A stretch of DNA of 64,000 nucleotides, taken from Parasulfuritortus sp037439465. GTDB lineage: Bacteria > Pseudomonadota > Gammaproteobacteria > Burkholderiales > Thiobacillaceae. The translations under genes and the position numbers were made by a program. Under the pieces are notes generated by a model, which saw only the letters and a list, made by a program, of their open reading frames with translations, had not been told where the DNA came from and did not search any database. Shown here in pieces: positions 48,977-57,765 of the stretch. Positions within the stretch are counted from its first letter, which is position 1; every line of letters starts with the position of its first letter. Where the stretch lies: NCBI GenBank assembly GCA_037439465.1, contig JBBIVX010000007.1:1-64000 (forward strand), given 5' to 3'.

Positions 48977-50386
48977 ATGGCTGTCGCCGATGTAATGAAA
49001 ATGGTCCAGGAAAACGACGTCAAATTCGTCGATTTCCGTTTTACCGACACCCACGGCAAGGAACAGCATGTTTCCGTGCCCGTATCTGCCTTCAACGAAG
49101 AAAAATTCACCGAGGGCCATGCCTTCGATGGCTCCTCGATCGCCGGCTGGAAAGGCATACAGGCTTCCGACATGCTGCTCATGCCGGACCCGGATACTGC
49201 CAACATCGATCCCTTCATGGATGAGTCCACCCTCATCCTCACCTGCGACGTCATCGAGCCGGATACCGGCAAGGGCTACGACCGCGACCCGCGTTCCATC
49301 GCCAAGCGCGCCGAGGCCTACCTCAAATCCACCGGCGTCGGCGATGCCGTCTACTTCGGTCCCGAGCCGGAGTTTTTCATATTTGATTCCGTCACCTGGG
49401 CCGACGACATGTCCGGCTGCCATGTCAAGATCCGCTCCGAAGAGGCCGCCTGGTCCTCTGGCGAACAGACCGAGGCCGGCAACATCGGCCACCGCCCCAA
49501 GGTCAAGGGCGGCTACTTCCCGGTCCCCCCGATCGACTCCCTGCAGGACATCCGTTCCGCCATGTGCCTGGCCCTGGAAGAGATGGGCGTGCCGGTCGAA
49601 GTGCACCACCACGAAGTCGCCACCGCCGGCCAGTGCGAGATCGGCACCAAGTTCGGCCCCCTGGTGCAGCGCGCCGACTGGACCCAGATACTGAAGTATG
49701 TGGTCCATAACGTTGCCCACGCCTATGGCAAGACCGCCACCTTCATGCCCAAGCCCATCGTCGGCGACAACGGCTCCGGCATGCACTGCCACCAGTCGAT
49801 CTGGAAGGGCGGCAAGAACCTGTTCGCCGGCAACGGCTACGCCGGCCTGTCCGAGACCGCCCTGTACTACATCGGCGGTATCATCAAGCACGCCAAGGCC
49901 CTCAACGCCATCACCAACCCCGGCACCAACTCCTACAAGCGTCTGGTGCCCGGCTTCGAGGCCCCCGTCATGCTGGCCTACTCGGCCCGCAACCGCTCCG
50001 CCTCCATCCGCATCCCGCACGTGGCGTCCGACAAGGCCCGCCGCATCGAGGTGCGCTTCCCGGACCCCATCGCCAACCCCTACCTGGCCTTCACGGCCAT
50101 GCTGATGGCCGGTCTGGACGGCATCCAGAACAAGATCCACCCCGGCGATCCGGCGACCAAGAACCTGTATGACCTGCCCCCAGAGGAAGAGGCCAAGATT
50201 CCGACCGTCTGCCACAGCCTCGACATGGCGCTCGCCGCACTGGACAAGGATCGCGACTTCCTGACCCGTGGCGGCGTGTTCAGCAACGACTTCATCGACG
50301 CCTACATTGCCCTGAAGATGGAGGAAGTTACCCGCCTCAGGATGACCACCCACCCCATAGAGTTCGATATGTACTATTCCGTGTGA
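48977..50386 (+). CDS. glnA: Glutamine synthetase, type I
   Basis: 469 residues making glutamine from glutamate, ammonia and ATP. Features are the FTDTHGKEQH N-terminal domain, GPEPEFFIFD, MHCHQSIWKGGKNLFAG, the KRLVPGFEAP latch and the adenylylation site Tyr398 in NLYDLPPEE, so the enzyme is of the GlnE-regulated I-beta kind. GAGGAG lies seven bases upstream of the ATG. A strong terminator follows at 50410. Confidence 0.99.
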   Translation: MAVADVMKMVQENDVKFVDFRFTDTHGKEQHVSVPVSAFNEEKFTEGHAFDGSSIAGWKGIQASDMLLMPDPDTANIDPFMDESTLILTCDVIEPDTGKGYDRDPRSIAKRAEAYLKSTGVGDAVYFGPEPEFFIFDSVTWADDMSGCHVKIRSEEAAWSSGEQTEAGNIGHRPKVKGGYFPVPPIDSLQDIRSAMCLALEEMGVPVEVHHHEVATAGQCEIGTKFGPLVQRADWTQILKYVVHNVAHAYGKTATFMPKPIVGDNGSGMHCHQSIWKGGKNLFAGNGYAGLSETALYYIGGIIKHAKALNAITNPGTNSYKRLVPGFEAPVMLAYSARNRSASIRIPHVASDKARRIEVRFPDPIANPYLAFTAMLMAGLDGIQNKIHPGDPATKNLYDLPPEEEAKIPTVCHSLDMALAALDKDRDFLTRGGVFSNDFIDAYIALKMEEVTRLRMTTHPIEFDMYYSV

Positions 50387-50409
50387 GCCCGTCGCGGCAC
50401 ATGTGAGCA

Positions 50410-50432
50410 GGGCGGCCGCGGCCGCCCTTTTT
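50410..50432 (+). terminator. Rho-independent terminator after glnA
   Basis: GGGCGGCCGCGGCCGCCC (50410-50427) is a perfect palindrome directly followed by TTTTT. It begins 24 bases after the glnA stop and should end the glnA transcript before the DUF4124 gene. Confidence 0.85.
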
Positions 50433-50468
50433 ATTGCCCCGGCCATGGCGATTTCATACACTCGATAT

Positions 50469-50924
50469 ATGTCCGCGCCCTCGCGCCTTGGCGCTTTTTT
50501 CTTCCTGCTGCTCGCGGCCGTCGCTCTGCCGGCCGATGCCGTCATTTACAAATACGTGAACGCGGATGGCGTCGTCACCTATAGCGACAAATACCGTCCG
50601 GGCGCCAGCAAACTCATGGAGACTGGCAATGGCGCGGTGATCGTACGCACGCCGCGCGCTCACGGCAGCGCCTCCACCGTGGTCAGCCCCGCCAACTTTC
50701 CCAGGGTGGACGCCGTCACCCAGCGCCACCGCGACGCTGGCCGCCGCGCCATCCTGCTGGAAGAACGGGCCACCGAGGCGAAGAATCTGGCCACCGCCCA
50801 GGCCGCCCTGACCAGTGCGGCAAAGCAGCGGCCGGCGACGGACTTCGTCAAACTGAGCGAGGGCGTGCGCCTGCATGAAAAAAATATCGAGATGCTGGAC
50901 AAAGAACTGGCGCGGCTACGGTGA
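50469..50924 (+). CDS. DUF4124-domain exported protein
   Basis: About 151 residues with a signal peptide (LGAFFFLLLAAVALPADA) and a DUF4124 domain (VIYKYVNADGVVTYSDKYRPGA), then a charged helical C-terminus (TEAKNLATAQAALTSAAKQ). The start is the ATG at 50469; the frame is open upstream into the terminator region, which is unlikely to be translated. DUF4124 proteins are uncharacterised, and the gene is often found between glnA and ntrB. Confidence 0.85.
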   Translation: MSAPSRLGAFFFLLLAAVALPADAVIYKYVNADGVVTYSDKYRPGASKLMETGNGAVIVRTPRAHGSASTVVSPANFPRVDAVTQRHRDAGRRAILLEERATEAKNLATAQAALTSAAKQRPATDFVKLSEGVRLHEKNIEMLDKELARLR

Positions 50925-51042
50925 TGCGGCGGCACCCCAGGCGCCGCCCTGGCCAAGCTGGCCGCCGCCCGGACGCCTAATCTTGGCCCGCATCTTGCTG
51001 ATCTGATGGGGACACCTGCCCACAATCACTTGCCCAAGGCTT

Positions 51043-52074
51043 ATGCCCCTCGCCACACACGGCCTCGACATCCTCGCCACCGCCGTCCTCATCCTGGATG
51101 AGGCACGCCACGTGCGCTACATCAACCCGGCGGCGGAGAACCTGTTCGGCGTTTCCGCCCATCACGCCATCGGCCGTCCCCTGGCGGCCGTGATCCGGCA
51201 ACGCACCGAATTGGTGCGGGCGCTGAAGGCTGCCGCGCACGAGAGGGTCAGCTTTACCGAACACCACATGCCGATCGAGGTCGGCGACGATACCCTCACC
51301 CTCAGCGTCACCATCACCCCCCTCGAAGGCGAGGCCGGTACCGTGGTACTGGAGTTCCACGCGGCCGGCGGCAGCGTCCGCATCGCCCGCGACGAGCAGG
51401 CCATGGCCCAGGCCCAGACCGTGCAGATGCTGCTCAAACAACTTGCGCACGAGATCCGCAACCCACTCGGCGGCATCCGTGGCGCCGCGCAACTCCTGGA
51501 GGCGGAACTGAATGGTGCCGACCTGTCGGAATACACCCAGGTCATCATCCAGGAGGCCAACCGCCTGCAGGGCTTGCTCGATCGCTGGCTGGCGCCGGCC
51601 AAGCGGCCGGAGATCCGGCCGGTGAACGTGCATGAGGTGCTGGAGCGGGTACGCAGTCTCATGCAGGCGGAATTTCCCGATCTGGAAATCCGCCGCGATT
51701 ACGACATCAGCGTGCCCGACATCCAGGGCGACCAGGAACAACTCATCCAGGCCGTGCTCAACATTGCCCGCAACGCCGCCCAGGCCATCGACGGTCGAGG
51801 CGCCATCCTCTTCGCCACACGTGTCAGCCGCCAGGTGACGCTGGCCATGAAACGCTGGCGGCTGGCGGCCCGCCTCGACATCATCGACTACGGTCCCGGT
51901 ATCCCGGAAGACATGCAGGACAAGATATTCTTTCCCCTGGTATCCGGTCGCGAGAACGGCAGCGGCGTCGGCCTTACCCTGGCCCAGAGTCTCATCCAGC
52001 GCCACGAGGGAGTGATCCATCTGGTCAGTGAACCCGGCCATACCCGTTTTTCCATTTACCTGCCCATCAAGTGA
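51043..52074 (+). CDS. glnL: Nitrogen regulation sensor kinase NtrB
   Basis: 343 residues. An N-terminal PAS domain (AVLILDEARHVRYINPAAENLFG) is followed by the dimerisation helix with phospho-His136 in LKQLAHEIRNPLGGIRGAAQ and an ATPase domain (VLNIARNAAQAI, GSGVGLTLAQSL). No membrane segment: a cytoplasmic kinase controlled by PII, as is usual for NtrB. Upstream of ntrC with a 78-base gap that carries a palindromic repeat. Confidence 0.95.
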   Translation: MPLATHGLDILATAVLILDEARHVRYINPAAENLFGVSAHHAIGRPLAAVIRQRTELVRALKAAAHERVSFTEHHMPIEVGDDTLTLSVTITPLEGEAGTVVLEFHAAGGSVRIARDEQAMAQAQTVQMLLKQLAHEIRNPLGGIRGAAQLLEAELNGADLSEYTQVIIQEANRLQGLLDRWLAPAKRPEIRPVNVHEVLERVRSLMQAEFPDLEIRRDYDISVPDIQGDQEQLIQAVLNIARNAAQAIDGRGAILFATRVSRQVTLAMKRWRLAARLDIIDYGPGIPEDMQDKIFFPLVSGRENGSGVGLTLAQSLIQRHEGVIHLVSEPGHTRFSIYLPIK

Positions 52075-52140
52075 GAGGGTGAGGAGACAAACCACCATGC
52101 CCGCGCCTTTACCCCTGACGCCTCGCCCCTCGCGCCGCAC
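52071..52140. repeat. GTGAGAGGGTGAGGAG-type intergenic repeat between ntrB and ntrC
   Basis: The sequence GTGAGAGGGTGAGGAG starts at the ntrB stop codon and is followed by pyrimidine-rich CCCCTGACGCCTCGCCCCTC. It resembles the repeats near 12040 and 17467, indicating a dispersed element that here separates two genes usually tightly linked. Confidence 0.5.
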
Positions 52141-52152
52141 CGGGGAACGCCA

Positions 52153-53550
52153 ATGAAACCCGTCTGGATCATCGATGACGACCGCTCCATTCGCTGGGTG
52201 TTCGAAAAGGCGCTGAAGCGCGAGGACCTGCCATACCGCATCTTCGCCTCGGCCGACGAGGCCCTGAGCGCGCTGGAGGGCTCCAGCGCCGGGGCCATCG
52301 TCTCCGATATCCGCATGCCCGGCATGGACGGCCTGGAGTTCATGAGCAGACTGAAATCCAGTCTGCCCAAGGTGCCGATCATCATCATGACCGCCTACTC
52401 CGATCTGGACTCGGCCGTCTCGGCCTTTCAGGGCGGCGCATTTGAATACCTGCCCAAGCCATTCGACATCAACCACGCCATGGCCCTGATCCACCGCGCC
52501 CTGGATGAAAACGGCCACGGCGGGGCGGAACTGGACGGGGAGGAAGTCGCCGCCAGTCAGGGCATGTTGGGCCAGGCCCCTGCCATGCAGGACGTGTTCC
52601 GTGCCATCGGCCGGCTCGCACAGTCGCACACTACCGTGCTGATCACCGGCGAGACCGGCACCGGCAAGGAACTGGTGGCTCACGCCCTGCATCGGCACAG
52701 CCCGCGCCGGGACAAACCCTTCATCGCCCTGAACACTGCCGCCATCCCCAGAGACCTCCTGGAATCGGAACTCTTCGGACACGAACGCGGCGCTTTCACC
52801 GGCGCCACCGCCTCACGCCGTGGCCGCTTTGAACAGGCCGATGGCGGCACGCTGTTTCTGGACGAAATCGGCGACATGCCAGCCGAATTACAGACCCGGC
52901 TGTTGCGCGTGCTTGCCGATGGCGAGTTCTACCGGGTCGGCGGCCATTCGCCGGTGCGGGTCAACGTGCGGGTCATCGCGGCCACCCACCAGGACCTGGA
53001 GGAACGGGTCCGGCAGGGCCAGTTCCGCGAAGACCTGTTCCACCGCCTCAACGTCATCCGCATCAAGCTGCCAGCGCTCAGGGAGCGGCACGAGGACATC
53101 CCGCTGCTGGTCCGTCACTTCCTGCAAAAAAGCGCGCATGAACTGGGCGTCGAGGCCAAACAGGTCTCCGACGAGTCGCTACGGGCCTTGGCCGCCCTGC
53201 CCTACCCCGGCAACGTCCGCCAGTTGGAGAACCTCTGCCACTGGCTCACCGTCATGGCCCCTGGCCAGGTCATCGAAGCCAAGGATCTGCCGCCCGACGC
53301 CTTGCGGCAACCGGTTGCCGACGCCCTCGATTGGGCCGAGGCCCTGGCGCGCACTGCCCAGGCACGGCTGGCGCGGGGCGAGGCCGGTCTACTCCACGAC
53401 CTGACGGCGGAGTTTGAGCGCACCCTGATCCGGGTCGCACTCGATCACACCGGCGGTCGCCGCATCGAGGCCGCCAGTCTGCTCGGCTGGGGCCGCAATA
53501 CCCTGACCCGCAAGATTCACGAGCTAATGCCGGATGAGAACCCTCCCTAA
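52153..53550 (+). CDS. glnG: Nitrogen regulation response regulator NtrC
   Basis: 465 residues. Receiver domain with phospho-Asp52 (AIVSDIRMPGMDG), a sigma-54 interaction AAA+ domain with Walker A GETGTGKE, the GAFTGA loop (HERGAFTGATASR) and LFLDEIGDMP, and a Fis-type helix-turn-helix (GGRRIEAASLLGWGRNTLTRKI). It activates sigma-54 promoters such as that of glnA. Full length. Confidence 0.97.
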   Translation: MKPVWIIDDDRSIRWVFEKALKREDLPYRIFASADEALSALEGSSAGAIVSDIRMPGMDGLEFMSRLKSSLPKVPIIIMTAYSDLDSAVSAFQGGAFEYLPKPFDINHAMALIHRALDENGHGGAELDGEEVAASQGMLGQAPAMQDVFRAIGRLAQSHTTVLITGETGTGKELVAHALHRHSPRRDKPFIALNTAAIPRDLLESELFGHERGAFTGATASRRGRFEQADGGTLFLDEIGDMPAELQTRLLRVLADGEFYRVGGHSPVRVNVRVIAATHQDLEERVRQGQFREDLFHRLNVIRIKLPALRERHEDIPLLVRHFLQKSAHELGVEAKQVSDESLRALAALPYPGNVRQLENLCHWLTVMAPGQVIEAKDLPPDALRQPVADALDWAEALARTAQARLARGEAGLLHDLTAEFERTLIRVALDHTGGRRIEAASLLGWGRNTLTRKIHELMPDENPP

Positions 53551-53740
53551 ACCATGAGCCTGGCCACTCTGGCCGGGTCACAAGAACCGGGCACAGGGCA
53601 GAATCGGGAAAGGCCCCATGGCTAACCGGCCCGGCACACGCGGCTACGGGTTTGCCGGGCGGCGCATGAACAGGGCGCACACACTCTTTTCTTCAGGCCC
53701 AGCCATGGGCCCTCATCCAAAGATCACGGATAATCGCGCC

Positions 53741-54601
53741 ATGCGCCTACTCTTGTCCCCACCCTTATGGCTGACCGCCGCCATCCTCGGCTTGGGCGGC
53801 GCCGCCGGCCACGCCGCTTCCGTGTCTGATGTCGACGCGGTCCCGCACCTCGATGCCCATGGCAAGGCGGGCTACCGGCAATTTCTTGCCACGCCATCGC
53901 CGCGGGCCTTCGCCGTCGCCCCAGGCGGCGCTTGGGGCCTTTCGACCGAGGCCGGTACGACCGAGTTGGCCGAGCAGGAGGCCCTGGCCAACTGTCAGGC
54001 CAATACCGCACAACGCTGCCAGATCTATGCCCGCGACCTGGAAGTCGTGTTCGACACGACCGCCTGGACACGCTCGTGGGGACCATACAGATCGGCCGAC
54101 GAGGCGGGCAGAAGCCCCATTGGCACGAAACTGGGCACGCGCTTTCCCGACATCGCCTTCGCCGATGCCAAAGGCAAGGCGATCAAGCTCTCCGACCTGC
54201 GCGGCAAGGTGGTGGTGCTGCACTTCTGGGGCTCCTGGTGCCCGCCCTGCAAGCGGGAAATGCCTGACCTGGCACGATCGATCGGCAGGCTGGGACAGGC
54301 CGGGGACATCCGCTTCGTCTTGCTGCAGGTGCGGGAGGATTTCATCAGCGCGCGACGCTGGGCGGCAAGCTTGGGCAAGAGGCTGCCCCTGTACGATTCC
54401 GGCATGAAAGGCAGCCGCGACAGCGTGCTCAAGCTGGCAGACGGTGGTCACATCGGCGACCGTGACATCGCCAAGGCCTTCCCGACCACCTACGTCATCG
54501 ACAAACACGGTATCGTGGTCTTCGCGCATGTCGGTCCGGTGGCACGATGGGAGTCCTACCTTCCTTTTTTGCGTGACGCCGCGGCGCGTTCGGGAAAATA
54601 A
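53741..54601 (+). CDS. Periplasmic TlpA-like thioredoxin protein with an N-terminal DUF4189-like part
   Basis: 286 residues with a signal peptide (AAILGLGGAAGHAAS). Residues about 60-120 (EQEALANCQANTAQRCQIYAR) resemble the DUF4189/caspase-like 'domain with conserved cysteines'. A C-terminal thioredoxin domain carries VLHFWGSWCPPCKREMPDL with the redox pair CPPC. TlpA/ResA-type proteins reduce cytochrome c apoproteins or other periplasmic thiols. Start at the ATG at 53741; a longer frame upstream has no signal. It converges on the cytochrome b gene. Confidence 0.85.
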   Translation: MRLLLSPPLWLTAAILGLGGAAGHAASVSDVDAVPHLDAHGKAGYRQFLATPSPRAFAVAPGGAWGLSTEAGTTELAEQEALANCQANTAQRCQIYARDLEVVFDTTAWTRSWGPYRSADEAGRSPIGTKLGTRFPDIAFADAKGKAIKLSDLRGKVVVLHFWGSWCPPCKREMPDLARSIGRLGQAGDIRFVLLQVREDFISARRWAASLGKRLPLYDSGMKGSRDSVLKLADGGHIGDRDIAKAFPTTYVIDKHGIVVFAHVGPVARWESYLPFLRDAAARSGK

Positions 54602-54603
54602 AG

Positions 54604-54628
54604 GCCCGGCGCCTTACGGCTGCCGGGC
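54604..54628. terminator. Hairpin between the thioredoxin and cytochrome b genes
   Basis: GCCCGGC (54604-54610) pairs with GCCGGGC (54622-54628) between two convergent genes. There is no T-run, so it may pause polymerase only. Confidence 0.35.
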
Positions 54629-54650
54629 GGCACAGAGATGCCGTGAACGG

Positions 54651-55250
54651 TCAGTCGGTCTCCTCCCAACCGGTAATCATCGCCCGCATGTGTGAAGTCG
54701 GGGTGTGACCGGCGGTGGTCAGATAAATATGGGCGATCAAAAAGATCAACATCATGAAAGCCGCCACGGCATGAAAGAAGGCCACCCATTCCAGACTGAG
54801 ATAACTGTCCCAGCTCCACTCGACCCAGCGGTCGTAAAAAAGGTAGGTCCAGCCGGTTACCCAGATCATCGGGCCGATAAGCAACATGACCAATAGATAG
54901 GCCAGACGCTGCAGCGGGTTGTGCTTCTTCAGGGTAGTGGCGCGGAAGGGGTGAGGGGCATCGGTGAAGATACCAAACAGGTAGTACTGCAGCATGGCAT
55001 CGACCTTCTTCAGCGTGGGGATGTACTGCTTCCACTCGCCAGTGGTGAAGTGCCAGAAGATGGCGAACAGCCACAGTGCAACCAGGGCCCAGGCCGCGGT
55101 AGTGTGGGCATTCACCGCCGTCTTGAAACCCAACCAGTGATAACTGCCATGCACCTCGAAGCCTGTGACCAGAAGGGTGATGATGAGCACGGCCTGGGAC
55201 CAGTGCCAGAAGCGCTCGAAACGTTTGAAGACGTAGATTCGGTTACTCAT
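54651..55250 (-). CDS. Cytochrome b (b561-type) membrane subunit
   Basis: 199 residues with four membrane helices containing heme-ligand-type His (RFWHWSQAVLIITLLVTGFE, FAIFWHFTTGEWKQY, FFHAVAAFMMLIFLIAHIYL). Related to the membrane cytochrome b of thiosulfate reductase/formate dehydrogenase. It overlaps the octaheme gene end by eight bases and is probably its quinol-oxidising membrane partner. Confidence 0.88.
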   Translation of the reverse strand: MSNRIYVFKRFERFWHWSQAVLIITLLVTGFEVHGSYHWLGFKTAVNAHTTAAWALVALWLFAIFWHFTTGEWKQYIPTLKKVDAMLQYYLFGIFTDAPHPFRATTLKKHNPLQRLAYLLVMLLIGPMIWVTGWTYLFYDRWVEWSWDSYLSLEWVAFFHAVAAFMMLIFLIAHIYLTTAGHTPTSHMRAMITGWEETD

Positions 55251-56940
55251 GTTGCACTCCTTTGCGAGCCGCATAGATGCGGCCGGCACCATGCCCAAGC
55301 ACACCGATCAGGGTGAGCGCGGCGATGCTCCAGCCGATCCGGTCCAGCCATGGATTGGCGCTGCGGCCTGGCATGTAGATACCGGGCACCTTGTCCAGGC
55401 GACCTACTCCGATGCTGGGGGCGTGACACTGGGCGCACTTCAGGGCATCGGTCTTGGGCGCGACCATGTGAGTGATCGGCCAGTACATCTCGGTGCTGAC
55501 AAAGCCGTAATCACCGCTGAAGTTTTCGTTGACCGACTTCATGCCTGCGGCCAGCGCTTTATTCCAGTCGAACACCTTCCAAAAAGCGGTGTCATCACCC
55601 TCACCGCCAAAGGTATGCGGAATCAGCAATTGCCTGGTCGCCTTGTCATAGGGCTGCTTGCCGCGAAATATCTTGATCGGCCAGATCTTCGATTGGCCAT
55701 CGTCCGGACTGCCCTCGAAGCTGTTGATCCTGACCAGCTTATCGGGGTCGAGCTTGGTATCGCGCAGGGTGTAGTTCACCTTGCCGTTAAACCAGATATA
55801 AGTCGGGATCACGTTCGATTCGTACTTGAAGTCGCCCTTCTTGCTGTCATAGGCGGGGTGCCCGGCGCTGTCCTTGATGACGAAAGGCTTGCCGTCCTTG
55901 TCGAGCTTGCCGGCGGTGGACCAGTCCCACATCATCTTGGTGGGCTGCCCGCGCGCGAACTCGGGGATGTGGCAGGTCTGGCAAGCGATCTTGACGGCGT
56001 GGGCATTCAGCCGGGCATTGCCTTTGTGTGGTGCATTGCTGTGACAGGCCTGACAGGTGGCCGGGTTCTTGTCTTCCTTGCCACGCATATGAGCCTTGGG
56101 ATTATCATCCTTGGCCGTCACCGCGTAGCGGCTGCCGGGCACCTCATGTCCTATGGTCCGGTGGCACTCGGCGCAACGGAAATTGAGACCGTCTTTGTCC
56201 ATGTGCACATCCAGATACTTGCCCGGATTGGTCAGGGTGCTATCCAGGTCGCCATGCTTCACGGCGTCGCCACCGCCGCCGAAGAAATGACAGGCGCCGC
56301 AATTCGTACGCCCTGGCTTGCCGACACTCTGGGCGGAGGCCTTGAGGTCGACCGCCTTGACGATCTTGCCGGAATGCGGCGGGAACTCCGTGTCCTTATA
56401 GGCGGGGTGCCCGGCCAGGCCCGGCAACTTGCGGTAGGTGCCGGTACTCTCGTGACAAACCAGACAATCCACGTTTTCCTGAGCGCTGAAATCGAAGTTG
56501 TCATCCTTCCAGCCGTAACCTGGGTGGCAAGCCATGCAAAAGGTCTGATTCGATGAGGTGGCGGTGCAGAAGTTGTTGACGATATGCTTCTTGCCCAATA
56601 ACTGTCCGGTTTGCGGGTTCTTGTACTCAAACAGCCAGTGCTTGGTATGCATCACCTGCTTGGCCGCCTCGGTATGGCATTTCAGACAGGCGCGGGTGAC
56701 TTCGGGGCCGGTCTTGAAGTCTTCCTGCAACTCCTTGAACTTGCTGTGGTCGGCGGTCGACTTCGTATCCTTTTTGGTGGGCGGCTTCAGCTCGGGTGGC
56801 GGCAGGGTCATCTTGGGATAGTCCGGGGAGGGTTCGACCGATACCTTGGCCGTAGGCGCGGTGTTGGCGACCGCAGTGGCCGGGAACGCCACCGCCCCCG
56901 CGAACAGGATGGGGAGCAACACGTGTTTGGCTCGCATCAT
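55243..56940 (-). CDS. Octaheme c-type cytochrome (tetrathionate reductase family)
   Basis: About 565 residues with a signal peptide (VLLPILFAGAVAFPATAVA) and eight CxxCH sites: CLKCH, CMACH, CLVCH, CGACH, CAECH, CQACH, CQTCH, CAQCH. Order and length fit the octaheme tetrathionate reductase family known from Shewanella, whose members also reduce nitrite or hydroxylamine in vitro. A C-terminal membrane segment (WSIAALTLIGVLGHGAG) could anchor it to the membrane next to the cytochrome b. The ATG at 56940 has GGAAAGAC nearby; the natural substrate is not fixed by sequence. Confidence 0.9.
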   Translation of the reverse strand: MMRAKHVLLPILFAGAVAFPATAVANTAPTAKVSVEPSPDYPKMTLPPPELKPPTKKDTKSTADHSKFKELQEDFKTGPEVTRACLKCHTEAAKQVMHTKHWLFEYKNPQTGQLLGKKHIVNNFCTATSSNQTFCMACHPGYGWKDDNFDFSAQENVDCLVCHESTGTYRKLPGLAGHPAYKDTEFPPHSGKIVKAVDLKASAQSVGKPGRTNCGACHFFGGGGDAVKHGDLDSTLTNPGKYLDVHMDKDGLNFRCAECHRTIGHEVPGSRYAVTAKDDNPKAHMRGKEDKNPATCQACHSNAPHKGNARLNAHAVKIACQTCHIPEFARGQPTKMMWDWSTAGKLDKDGKPFVIKDSAGHPAYDSKKGDFKYESNVIPTYIWFNGKVNYTLRDTKLDPDKLVRINSFEGSPDDGQSKIWPIKIFRGKQPYDKATRQLLIPHTFGGEGDDTAFWKVFDWNKALAAGMKSVNENFSGDYGFVSTEMYWPITHMVAPKTDALKCAQCHAPSIGVGRLDKVPGIYMPGRSANPWLDRIGWSIAALTLIGVLGHGAGRIYAARKGVQHE

Positions 56941-57046
56941 GGTCTTTCCTTGGTTATTCCTTGGGAGCGTGACTCGAAAAAGGGTAAACCGGGCGCAGGC
57001 GGCCGCGTCACCGCGACCCGGCCCGCTTGAATTGAGTTGGCGCAGC

Positions 57047-57601
57047 TCAGCAGCCGCCCCCCCCGCCGCCGCCACCGCCAGCCGGCGCGGCGCTAGGCAT
57101 GATCAGGGGAGGCGCCGGCTTGGCCGGGTCCATGACCAGAAACTTCTTCTGGTCCTCAGCGACCTTGCCCATGATGTCACCCACCAGCGGGCCGAACATT
57201 TTGCCCATCAGACCGGCGTTCATGGTGCCAATGTAGGTCTTGCCATCCTGTTTCTTGTAAACGGAGATCTTGCAGGGCATCAGGATGGACAGAAAACGCA
57301 CCGTGTCTTCTCTGAGTATGGGACCGGAATACTTGCTGCTGCATACCTCGACCATCATCACCGGCAACACATTGCCGCCATCGCTCTGCACCGCCCTGGC
57401 AGGGTTGCGCAGACCGGACAACGCCCAACCCTTGGCCTTCAGTTCAGGGTTTTCGACAACATTGTGCTGGATGCGGGCCACTGTCTCTTCCAGGCCGAAG
57501 GGACTGGCCGTTTCATGGAACATCAGACTGGCCATGTTCAGATAGGCGACAACGGCGACTACAACGATGCCGGCAATGAAACCCAATGCGGCTTTGAGCA
57601 T
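57047..57601 (-). CDS. DUF302 membrane-anchored protein with a polyglycine-cysteine tail
   Basis: 184 residues. One N-terminal membrane anchor (ALGFIAGIVVVAVVAYL) is followed by a DUF302 domain (FGLEETVARIQHNVVENPE, LMPCKISVYKKQDGKTYIGTM). The C-terminus ends AAPAGGGGGGGGGC: nine Gly and a terminal Cys. DUF302 proteins often accompany sulfur-oxidation and redox genes. It is upstream of the octaheme gene in the same direction, with about 100 bases between, so the three may form a respiratory unit. Confidence 0.85.
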   Translation of the reverse strand: MLKAALGFIAGIVVVAVVAYLNMASLMFHETASPFGLEETVARIQHNVVENPELKAKGWALSGLRNPARAVQSDGGNVLPVMMVEVCSSKYSGPILREDTVRFLSILMPCKISVYKKQDGKTYIGTMNAGLMGKMFGPLVGDIMGKVAEDQKKFLVMDPAKPAPPLIMPSAAPAGGGGGGGGGC

Positions 57602-57765
57602 GGCGTACTCCTCTCATCTGGGTGCATCGATCGACGCGATCCTCAGGCGCACCCATCCGCCATCCGGACCAGTATATAAGCAATTTCTTATGTTCTATTT
57701 AGCTCATTTCTCCCTGAGTGCCAGTCCTTTGTTATCCTGCCCGCCGCCTTTTGGAGATTTTCCCC

